Positions 49,065 through 59,700 of a DNA stretch of 64,000 bases are shown in pieces; the stretch's first letter is position 1, and every line of letters starts with the position of its first letter. The stretch is taken from positions 186,001 through 250,000 of the forward strand of contig QEYB01000221.1 of assembly GCA_017562135.1 (NCBI GenBank), read 5' to 3'. The notes below the pieces were generated by a model. The model did not search any database. It saw only the letters and a list, made by a program, of their open reading frames with translations, and was not told where the DNA came from. Both the position numbers and the translations under genes were made by a program. Origin of the DNA: Dipylidium caninum (taxonomy: Eukaryota > Platyhelminthes > Cestoda > Cyclophyllidea > Dipylidiidae).

Positions 49065-52000
49065 GTGATGTCCTTGCCCTAATAATATTTTTTGGCTTTC
49101 ATACCCTTACATAAAAAATTGTTGTGCCTTTCCACTAGACTGCCTCGTTCTATTTAAATTATTCCTTGATTCCCCTACATTCACCGATGTTGTAGACAAA
49201 CATATGTGGTAGTCAGTGTCCTCTCGGCACACACCATTTATAAATTTTTACCTTTGTCACAGTTTTCAGAGTCGTTACACGATTTACCACTTTTTAGAAC
49301 CTTCATTTTCAATGGCTGCGGGGTCGCAATTATTAAGAACTCTCAGTGAACCGGATTGTATCTTGCTCTCTCGTTCTACTGCCAATGGTAACCTATGGAC
49401 AAAATCTATCCAAATTTCTTCTACAATACTAATTTATGGTGAATTTTTAGATAAACATCTATCTGATACTTCCTCTTCGGCTTCCCTCCTTCGCATTGAT
49501 TCCCAGTCTCTTTTCCCTTTTGGTTACGTGGCTCGACGAAGTCAATCATTTAACCAACTGGTAGGGAAACATCGTGTCTCCCGTTCAATCGTTATGCCCC
49601 GATTTACCATGACTTCTACAGGGCTTTCGTCTAGTAGTCGTTCGTCAAACTCATCTACTGACGAGGACAGTGATGAATACGATGATAAAAATGTCTACGA
49701 CGCCTCGGAAGGTCTGCAGTACACACTTTTTGATGAAACGACTCCCAACGAAGGTATTGTTCCCAAGGTGAAAAGTAGATTATATTTCACTTTCACAACG
49801 TATTTTTTTCCAGATTTAGCGGGCAATCATTATTTGGAGAAGATGATGTTTTCGTCGATCCCGCGAAGAAGGGAGTTCTCGGAACAGTTTCGTGATTTGG
49901 CTCAACTTCATGAACAGACCGATGTGCCACGTGCTAAATGGGATGACGCATCTCGTCTTTTTCCCAAACAATTTGGTCTTCCGGCCTCGGTTGCAATCAA
50001 TATTTGGTAGGCGGCCATTTGGGGAATAGTTTTTGTGTGGTGGATTAACCTTCGTGGTACTTACTGAAGTTTGTTTTTGGTATTGAGTTTTTTGAAATCC
50101 GCTTATTCTGCCCCGCCCTCATTTTTTTGCGGGCTAACGTAAACACTATTTGCACAAATCGCATAATCCATATCGTGACTTTTGTGTCAAATACTATGAG
50201 AGATCAAATTCTATTCAATCTTTATTGGCAGTCTTGTTAAAAGAATCATGAGATAATGCCTTAAATCTTTTATGTTTCGTTTTCCACTCTTGATGTTGTT
50301 CAAAGAATTGTGCATCGTGGTCCTAACATCAACAAAAGTTATCCCTTTTTTCATTATTTTTTTTTAAACCTTGTTTGGAAATTTCCGTTAAGATCAAAGA
50401 GTTCTGCTGCTTTCAAACCTCTATTGATTCAATTCAGTCGCTAACATCGCCATTGTTTTGTAGTTGTGTCAGGGAAGAAGATATGCTTTGATTATTTCGG
50501 CTTTATAATTTAGATAATAATGTTTTACTCTGATTTATTAGATCAACAAGTCGCATATTTTATAAACTGATCGCATACCAGATAGAGACTCCGGACTCCG
50601 GACTCCTACAATTTACTCTTTTAATACGTCGTCTGCGTTTGCTAGCTTGGGCCATGCGACGTGATAATAGTCTACCCCTTTTTTCGTCAATCTAAAGCAT
50701 TTTTCCGTTTTAAAGTGGGTCTGATCACTCAACGTTTCTACTTTAGGTAGAAATAATTACTTGACAATCTAATAGTGAACTGCCACTGAAGGTGAATGCA
50801 CCTCTTAAATAAGCTTATTCCGTCAAAATTATTTGATTAAGCTGATTTTTCTGATCATTTTGAAACTTGACGCGGCACTTTTTGCAGAATCATCGATTTA
50901 TTCAATGGGTTATTTCGTTTGGCCTTCGTATTTGTTCCTTTTATGTGTACTCATGTATTACCCTGCTTTTAAAACTAAGTACTGACATTTTTTTAAGTAT
51001 GCCAACGTCGAGATTAATCTCTCGTGCAAAATATTTTCAATATTTATGAGAGAGTGGAAGAGAGAACCACTCTACGAAACAGTTTAAAATCCCTCTAAAA
51101 TGAGCATCAAGATACTACTGTGAGCTTAAAGTGTTTTGTTGTTTGTCGTCATCCTGCTTCACAAAACCTTATTCCTAGCTTAATTATTATAATAGAAAAG
51201 TGTTTTAAGAGGCATAATTTACGTCAAATTTCTTTCTTGTGTCCCTCATACATCGCATTACCGTCTCTGCTTGATTTCGACAACCTTATACTCACGTAAA
51301 TCCATGTGTCATTTGTTACCCACACTAATTCATGAACTGGCCTTTCTAGTAATGTCAGTACCTTTTGCCCATGAATAATATTAATTAAAAAGGGTGAGAT
51401 CACCTTGGGTTTTGATTATTCCACTTAACCTCTTACTAACTTCCGGTAAATAACATTTGCACTCGCAATTGCTAGTATGTACAGCCAACATTCTATTCGT
51501 TTGGCAAATGAAGAAGAGGCATTTTTTTCAAAATCCCTTTATCTTCATTCTTACTGATTCACGCTCTACGTCAGTGCACTCAGCAGTTTTAACCTTTTTT
51601 TGCTATGTACTTTTGCGCTGATCTTTGCTGATGTTCATTAGCATTGAGCCAATTTTTTACAGTATTTTTAATGTTTCCTTAAAACTCCTTCTCACTTTAT
51701 ACCCGTCTATTAAATGACATCGTAACTCACAATTATTCATGGGCAAACTCATCTGGTTATATCCTCTTTCACCGCTCTGGGTTTCAAAAACGGTCTCTAA
51801 TTTCCCTAGATTAGTTACATACCTTTTTTTAACAGTAGCTTAATTTTTCGTCCCACGCTTACACATTTATTGAGGAGTACTAATTCCGGTAACTTATCAC
51901 GGCAAACATTTTATTGAGTGATTACTTTATATCGTATTCTAATGATTCACCCATATGTTTTCATGTTTGAGGGGACATGTATGCTTTAATTTTTGTCCCA

Positions 52001-55000
52001 TTTTTGTTACAAATTATGCCTCTCAAAGGCTATTGCCAAATTGACTGAAATCCTATCTGTGTTCATGTTAACAGCACTTTTTGATGCAGCGCCATTTTTT
52101 GGCTTTAAGTAATATACCTGATTGCATTAGGAAATTGATTGCGCTAGATTTATTTTCTTGTGTCTACTTCGAAACTGCAAACTTTTAAAGACTTTAAATT
52201 TAACTTAGCAGTGGTCTGAGGTTTTCTTGTTCCTCGCTTCACTGATTCCACCGTCTAGTGCGTAGTTATACCCCTTAACCCCAGACTAACAAGTTTTTCT
52301 CACACTTCAAATATTCAATCTCCTAATCGTTCAGAAAGCTTGAAAAACGCCTATATATCAGTTGAATGTAGCTTTTTCAACCAAATATGTGATCATGCGC
52401 TGATAGTTTAACTCCACCAACCTTACAATAGTTCCTTGTATGTATATATATATATAGCATATCCTATTTATATACCACTTACGTCTTCTGCCACTTTTCC
52501 ATCAGACCAAACAGAGACCTTCGTTCCGTGAAGTAAAATTTGATCCTCAATTCTGTTTCTTTTTAGCGAGGTATAGCCCTATATCTATTATTACGTGCAT
52601 CTGACGATTACACTTCAAGCACTCTGTAATTTTGTCGAACCCTTATTTTTACATATTTTCGCTATATGTATTATCTTAGGCAAAGGTTTGTCAGTTTTAA
52701 CTTTAAATATATTGGATTAATCATAGATGTCAAATAATGTACCTAATCCTGCCCTTATTTTACCTCTTAGTGAAATTCCAGTATTGTTTGACATGAGAGG
52801 AAACCCAAACGGTCGTAAAAATCATGTTTATACGGCTGGTAGTGATGGTAGACGCCGCCAATAAGTTTCTGAAGAGATGTAATCGTCTTAATTTGTTAGC
52901 TTATTTTCTCACTGGGTAGCATACATGGCCTTGAATTTTTTTCATGACTTAAGTTCTAATTTAATCCGGTTCTGTTAACGATACGAGGGTAGAATACTAT
53001 TTAAATTTATTTTGAGACACGAGTTAAAATTTGTTCTATCTGGCAGCCATAAGTCTGTGATATGGCAAAATATTTGCTACTTGTATTTCATTATTTCCAC
53101 TAAATTTATGCGTATCTTTTTTATCCAAAATTGAAATTTTTCAGAATTTTTACCGGCATAAAAGATCAAAAACCAGGTGGATTCTGTTGCAAGTTGTCCA
53201 CGAATCACTAAACTTGAGAGATCCATAAGTCGAGAATAATTCACAAATTATGCCAATAATGTGACCTTTCAGAAATTCGAATTACACACCTAAAATCTTT
53301 GAAGTAAGTACATTGTTATTGTAGTTTTCTCGATAATGGCTCTTTCTTCAGGAAGCATGTCGATAGTGATGCTGATATGATGCTCACCGAAGCTGAGTAC
53401 TGTTTGGCAGCCCACTTGGCCAACAAGTACTCCACCACGGGATTCAGTCTTTTACCCTCACAACACCAGTCCTTTCCTCAGCAACCATCACCACTGTTAG
53501 AACAGGTGTTACCTCCGACGAATTTAGAGCCACTACATCAAAACCATCAATGCCGGAGTGGGCAAAAACATCAGAATCAAAACACACAATCGAATGCAAG
53601 TGATACGGGCTATCCAGACAACGACGACGATGATAGCCATGACTTCCTGCTTTCTCCTGATCTTCGGCCTCTCGGTGAGATTTTGTTATTCATGCTTCTT
53701 GTCTTTAGCAATGTACTAAAATAAGCTCTGTTGGAAGACTTACGTCTTCTTTTGGCCAGTTTTTCTTCTTCTGTAAGGACCTTTTGCTAGCGACTCCAGC
53801 GAAAATATTTTTACGGTCTGCTTTCCAATACTCTTCGTGGTACCAAAGTAAACGTAAACGTGCAACCGACTCATTCATTTTGAACGCATCCAAGAAAGTG
53901 AGGACACGAGTGCTTCAAATTTCCTGTTTAAACTGTTTTGACTGGTTTTAGGCTTTTAAAAACGTAGAAATCCTTATCACTTAGACCGCTTTCATAAGTA
54001 ATGTGATCCCCCGTAACCATCGCGCTTTGAGTATCATTTTTATGAAAATATTACACTAATTTGAATAATGTTGCATATTTCTTTGGAAAGTTTCAGCAGT
54101 AAGCCTATTGAAATCATAAACGGTAGAGAATAGGGTCGTCGATTCAACTAATCCTGGTGTCCCTGGGCCATGTAATTTGGACTTTATTTGTTTCTTTTTT
54201 GGAGGGTTTATATGTTTACTGGTTTTCATGAAAAGATCTTAAGTAAATCATCAAGTGATCGTAAAAACGGCAGCTAGAAATGTTCATAATGCCTACGAGC
54301 TGAACATAATAACCCTGGGTAGACAGTGCATGGGGATATTTCGTGTAAAAGGTAATGCGGTAGATCGGGAAATGAAATGATTGTGTTCCAGATATATATT
54401 CTTTTTTCCGGTTATTTAGCTTAAATCTACGTCATTTAACTAGAGATAGGGATATGTGACAATGTACTGGTTAACACTTCGTTTAAATATATGACTATAC
54501 TCTGAAATTGGCAGATCCAGCTATCTTTACCAAGTATTCCTTCTTTGGCATGGTAGGAGACAGTTTCTAGTCAATAACGAAGGCCTTATGACGTACCAGT
54601 CCCAAGGTGAATGTTATCCTTACAGCTCAGTTTGGAGGTCAATAGTGTGAATGACGTGATTTAAGTTTTTGGTCATCCCTTCAAGCTTGCAGATTTGGGA
54701 AGAACTAACAGCATTCTTGATCATAGCAAATACTGTACACTTAGAGTAAATCCCAGATATCTTTTATCTGCTAAACAAATTTGATTGCTTTGAAATATCG
54801 AATAGGGGACGATGATGATGAAACATCATGGAACTCCTCCAAGACATCCAGAACTTATGAGGAGTCAACGGAAGATGAGGAAGGAGAGGATGATCAAAAG
54901 GGCGTCAGTGATGACGAAATTGGTGTGAGAGCTCTGCTTCCTCCTACTCGTCGTACACGACGCTCTGTCGTCGCTACGGCGCTTCTGTGTAATGAAAATG

Positions 55001-56119
55001 AGGAAAGCGAAAGTGATGATTCATCTTCATCCTCCTCCTCATCCTTCACATCTTCCAGCTCTCAAGAATCCTCTTCTTCACAGTCTTCCTCCTCGTCATC
55101 GCCACTAGGTCCACGAGTGGAGAGTGTATGTTCGACATCATCTATGTACGTGCAGAAGTAAAAGAAGATTCGATAAATCTTGCTTTTTGTTCATGAATTT
55201 ATACACAATCCTTACATAAATGAAGAAATATTATCTCTTATGTTCATTTTATAATTCAGAGGGGTGTATTGTAGCTGTTATCTGGTTTTTCCTTCAGGAA
55301 AACGTACTGCTTAGATGTCAGAGTTCATACAGTTCTGGAGTAGTATTCATCATGAAAACTTAGCGTTTGTTTAGTAGAAAACGAAGAGGCTTGCGGTGAA
55401 AGTTTGATAATTCGTAGTTTATTTTTTTTGAAACCGGTGGTAATTTTGCATGTTCTTGGATTTTTATCTGTTTAACGTAGAAAGTTGTGTTTAGGGGATC
55501 TTCCCCCGATACTTTTCCTCCATGCATTTTCTCAATTATTTCACTGGAAATCTGAAGTGGCATTTTTATCCTGATTCCACTATTGATATTGAATTTATGC
55601 CCTGTTTATTCGTTTTTTTGTACTATTTATGATACTATAAAATATGGTTATTGCACTTCATCATGGTGTGATGAATATTAAACGGAAGTACGTCTATTAA
55701 AAGGCAACCAACTTATTGTTCATAAGGCAAAGTTAGGGGTTGGGGACGGGCAGGTGTATGAAAACTTGTATAACTTGTTCTTTGTCGCAACTTTTCCCTT
55801 TTTATTGGAAATCAACAGTCAAATTATAAAATCGGTAATGGACAATTTCTAAACAAGTTCGAATACTTCTTTTAGCGCCAAGTCACTGGATCCCGTAGAG
55901 GTTTTATGCAAATTTACCCATCGAAGCGGAGAGGAAGTTCTTTCCCTCTCTGCAAATCGTCGGCGTCGCCTGTTAGCTAGTCTAGTTCGCACTGCAAAGT
56001 CGACGAACTATACGCTCCTGAGGCTAAACAACGAGTTAGCAGGGGAATTACAGGAGCTCTGCGACCAGCATACAAATTTGAAAGCACAGGTCCGGCACCT
56101 TTCGGAGATGGAGATGTGA
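49011..56119 (+). CDS. REPS-like EH-domain protein (RalBP1-associated Eps domain type), six exons
   Basis: The joined exons 49011-49064, 49270-49753, 49814-50006, 53352-53674, 54806-55145 and 55876-56119 give about 545 residues. Layout: a divergent EH domain at the N-terminus, a VMPRF motif followed by a Ser/Asp/Glu-rich linker, a clear EH domain spanning exons 3-4, a Gln/Pro/His-rich region, a long acidic and serine-rich stretch, and a C-terminal coiled coil with T-N-x3-L-x-R-L-N-x-E-L. This order is that of REPS1/REPS2, endocytic adaptors that bind RalBP1 through the C-terminal coil and NPF ligands through EH domains. All phases agree. REPS1 is longer (roughly 750-800 residues), so linkers are shorter here or an exon is missed. 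Similarity is judged by eye only. Confidence 0.75.
49270..49753 (+). CDS. REPS-like exon 2 (EH1 remainder and linker)
   Basis: Acceptor TTTTCAG. SQLLRTLSEPDCILLS lines up with the second helix region of REPS EH1, with the L-x-R and Pro spacing kept. The calcium-loop region of EH1 is not recognisable. VMPRF and a Ser-rich then acidic stretch (SSTDEDSDEYDD) follow. The donor GAAG|GTATTG is in phase 1. Confidence 0.75.
49814..50006 (+). CDS. REPS-like exon 3 (first half of EH2)
   Basis: The acceptor is TTTTTCCAG. The exon encodes REFSEQFRDLAQL, WDDASRLFPKQFGLPASVAI and NIW, the first helices of an EH domain up to the conserved Trp, whose codon is split by the intron (TG|G). Donor GTAGGC. Confidence 0.88.
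50587..50607 (+). repeat. Triple 7-bp tandem repeat
   Basis: Three copies of gactccg, the last ending in t. Confidence 0.7.
52443..52456 (+). repeat. Short TA microsatellite
   Basis: A run of about seven TA units, inside the REPS-like intron 3. Confidence 0.75.
53352..53674 (+). CDS. REPS-like exon 4 (second half of EH2, Pro/Gln-rich region)
   Basis: The exon begins KHVDSDADMMLTEAEYCLAA, the EH calcium-type loop and last helix, then NKYSTTGFSLLP. The loop D-S-D-A-D-M-M-L-T-E-A-E keeps acidic positions 1, 3, 5 and 12 but has Met at position 6, where EF loops nearly always have Gly. A Gln/Pro/His-rich low-complexity region follows. Acceptor TTCTTCAG, donor CTCG|GTGAGA. Confidence 0.88.
54806..55145 (+). 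CDS. REPS-like exon 5 (acidic and serine-rich)
   Basis: The acceptor CGAATAG joins in phase 1 to exon 4. It encodes DDDDETSW, EESTEDEEGEDDQ and a long run of serines with mixed TCN/AGC codons, with a basic PPTRRTRRS in the middle. Two donors fit phase 2: AT|GTACGT (end 55145) or GAA|GTAAAA (end 55157). Confidence 0.8.
55876..56119 (+). CDS. REPS-like exon 6 (C-terminal coiled coil)
   Basis: The acceptor is CTTTTAG. The exon encodes AKSLDPVEVLCKF, a basic ANRRRRLLASLVR and then a heptad coil, STNYTLLRLNNELAGELQEL followed by TNLKAQVRHL. T-N-x3-L-x-R-L-N-x-E-L matches the RalBP1-binding end of REPS proteins as I remember it. Stop TGA at 56117-56119. Confidence 0.85.
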
Positions 56120-56742
56120 AGGTTGAGATGAGAATTTTGTCTTTTTTGACACTTGTAAATACCCTTCTATTATTGCTAGCTCTGATCAACATTCGACTTA
56201 TTTTTCTTTGTGGCCTTAATTGACACTTCGTATCTGTTACTTCGTGCAACGCCTTCGCAATCCCTCAATATAATGTTTTTACCGGATGAAAATTCTGCGT
56301 TGTTCTTGTCTTATGCTTTGGTGATTTGTTCTAACAGGAAGCCAATCTTAAAGCTGATGTGGGGAAAAGTGTACTGATTCTAGTAAATATGAAATGTTTT
56401 GTGCGTTACAACTCTCATCTGAATTTGCAGAAATCGTAGTGGTTGATATAGGTGTGTAGACCGTGTTGAAGAACTAAAGACACTAGTATATGGCACTCAA
56501 GCGTTTTCTACGAAAGGGTAGATGGTGACATCGATGGGAAGGGAGATATTGGGAGATGTATATAAAGTGCCACCTGGGGAATGTCAAGTCAGAATTATCG
56601 TAGAGGGATGATTTCAACTTCCTCTACAACGAAAACATGAGCCTTGAAGGTCTTTTTCGAATAGGCCATAACAGAGTCCCAAAATCTTGCACCCTTTCGT
56701 CAAATTTCGAGGCTCAAATTGTCTTCTGTGGTTAAGATTAGC

Positions 56743-56758
56743 CAATAAACCAATAAAT
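56743..56758 (+). terminator. Candidate polyadenylation signals of the REPS-like gene
   Basis: Two AATAAA hexamers (56743-56748 and 56753-56758) lie about 620-640 bp beyond the stop codon, the first canonical ones I see on this strand. Use is inferred. Confidence 0.3.
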
Positions 56759-59700
56759 ATTACGGGTTTAAAATTAAGCAAATTGACAAGATGAAAGGAG
56801 TCGGATGGATGTTTGTTTTTGAAAACCGTGAGAAAAGTTACAAAGTAATCCACAAATTATTGGCGTCACTAAACTCTGAAATTTCAAAATCAATTTCAGG
56901 GACTACGGTTCGAGTTACTCACAATCTTACATAATTCGTGGCCAATGGAAAGCTCAACTCAGGTTTATCTGCCAGTTTGAAAATGTTTCTTTTGTGGGAC
57001 TATTTCGAAGGAAATTTAAAATATAGTGTTTTACGCAACTAAGATATAAGATTGCTCAGAAAGTTCCGCATCCTATTGGTTGCAGAGTGACCTAAAACCA
57101 CCGTTTCACTTCAAAATACCATGAACAACGAGAAGGACGTGCACCCAGATTATTCTTTTAAGGTAATTTTAAATACTCCAATGTCATAATTCATGGGCCT
57201 TTTTGTTTTACACTGGCTCCATGGATTACCGTCGTACTACGTAACTACGAGTAATATCCCATATCTTTCTAGACAGATGCATTTTGTAGAAAAGAGTTTG
57301 TTCATACCCTTTTACTTGGAGTATCGACGTATGAACCAGTGATTTTACTGCTTTCGAAGAACCTAAGTACCCATTATATTGCGGCTATAGCTTTCCAGGT
57401 GATGGTGTTGGAAGTATAAACTTATAGAGCGGCTCGGTATAAATAAATCAATTCATAGTAAATCAATTTTCCATCGTTATGAGAGATTCGTAGCGTAGAC
57501 TGCATTCCATAGAGTTCGATTTTTTTCAAAATTATGCACTACCAGAGTGTATATAAAACTTGAACAATCACCGATTTTTTTGAGAAATAACTCTACTCCA
57601 AAGAAAGTCTAATTTTTGTACTGTGTTCTAAACGAATAACAACTAATCGCACTTCTTCTACATTTAATAGATGTTGTTATTCGGCTTAACCCTACTTAAG
57701 CACTAGTTTAAATCCAAATATTGCTTTTACGTGTATCTGGTTCAAACCTTTTTAATAACTTCCATACAATAAGTTAAATTGTAGATCTTAGATATTTTCG
57801 ACCCACTTCTCTATCGTAGACACTAGGTATGGAAACTTTCCTTGACTCTAATTACTATTCTGTAATAATTTTTTTAACATAGGTTTATGAGTCACTCTTT
57901 TTTAGTGAAACTCGAAATATGTCTTCTTTGAGTAATATTGCACCTTAAATTAAGGCACATTCAATGCATTTTTATCCGTTTTTACGTTTCTCCTTCACGT
58001 ATTAAGATTTCCGAGTTTTATTAATAGCTCAACTTTGCAGTAAAAGTGACAGATGAGTGGACCATCTCAAGCCTATTTTTTTCCATCATATTCTCCGATT
58101 TATGTGGTTGTATAGGTGATAATTATTGTTTGAGACTGTCCGTTGGATTCTTAAGCGTGAGTTTATCAATAAGGCATTTTAACTCATTATCTTAGCTGAC
58201 TATTCTTAATCACAGATCAAGGAATAATTCCTTTAGTAAAGTGAGTATAAATTTTTTATACATATATGTTCACCCAAGGTAAGTACGCCAAAAATGCAGC
58301 CTATATTCTACAGAAAAACAAAATTCAACTGCATATATTTACGTGTTTCGTTCGAAGTGTCTATTGTACTATCACACAATTTTCATAGGATCTTACTAGA
58401 AGTTAATCTTTTTCGTGATAGTTGCATCACCAAGGAAGCATTTACCAGTCACACACTAATAATCGGGTGAAACGACCAAAGGTTACTCAAATGGGCTAGT
58501 GCAAGACTGCTAGACTGGTTTCAATACTTGTTCATTTCCTAATCGGACTGCTTTTTGGTCATTCAATTAAACGCGGATGAAGCATTCGATGTCACACGGT
58601 AAGAGCTGAACGCACAGGTCCATACAAGCTAACACATTCCCTTGACATTTGTGGAAGAATTGCATAGAAATGGTCAGTACATCCATCATCGAGAAGTGGA
58701 AATATAAAACGTCGAAAAATCCTTCGTTAAAATTCTTTGTAAGATGTAAACATACCAATTAACAGAGCATAAAAAATAAGTCCAAGCAGCTTAATCTCCA
58801 CAAGTTCCGCATTATTATAGTGCGACTTCGAAGAAATATTCGATTACACACAAAAATTCAGTAAACACTAACAGATGAATTAATTTCTTTAACAAAAACA
58901 TACATTTCTTGTTTGGGACGATTAAAAACTAACTCTTTTTAACCCTTAACAATGGAGCTCAGTCCTTTATTATCAAACATGGTTAATAAATTTTTCGTAC
59001 CCTCAGGATAATTCGTTTACTCATTTGACATTTTCTTGTGATCATTTGTAAATCTCTTAAACCAGTTTTGATTCTGATCTCTTAATTTTATTCCGTTTGC
59101 TATCCGCAAAGTACAATATTGAAGTTTTCCCAGAGAGATCAATGATAATGGGAAGATTCGTTACTTTGAAGCATTGTCAAAGCCTTCTCAGTACTTGACA
59201 GTCTTTTCATCCTCATTACCTCAAACTCTTAGGATGTAGTCATTTAATGTGTGGGGCTAATAACAATATTGTTGCTTAGTAGAGAAGTGCGGGACCTACT
59301 GTCAATAGTGAGCCTGTTTGCCATCATAATAGCAAACAGGGGCATTCAGTTTATCAATGTTCACCAGTTCCCAAGGTGCCCTTTTAGCATCCACATCTTC
59401 ATAAAAACTCGTGAAGAGGTCTTCAGCTGCATGGTTTTGTGAGCTTAGAGGACTCTAAAATTGCAATGATTTTACCAGAGTGGGAAAACAGACATTCTTC
59501 ATATCTCGTGCATGATACTATTATCATTCACTAGGTTATGCGACTTTATTTCACACTAACCGTTGGTTTTTGTGTATTTATCAGCAGAAAACTCTAACTA
59601 CAACGGAATATGCGGTTTGTAGCCCACCTAACTAACATTTCGCCCCATTTTTAAAATTCCCTTGAATTTGTCCAAAACTCATTGGCGACACTTTACATCG

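Larger units (their letters stand above)
50007..53351 (+). other. REPS-like intron 3 (3.3 kb)
   Basis: No exon recognised. It contains a triple gactcc(g/t) repeat (50587-50607) and a short TA run (near 52443-52456). The flanking exons join inside one EH domain without a gap. Confidence 0.7.

Noticed and set aside
49216..49311. REPS-like start at 49216
   Set aside because: The codon there is GTG and a good acceptor (TTTTCAG) at 49263-49269 splits this stretch, so most of it is intron.
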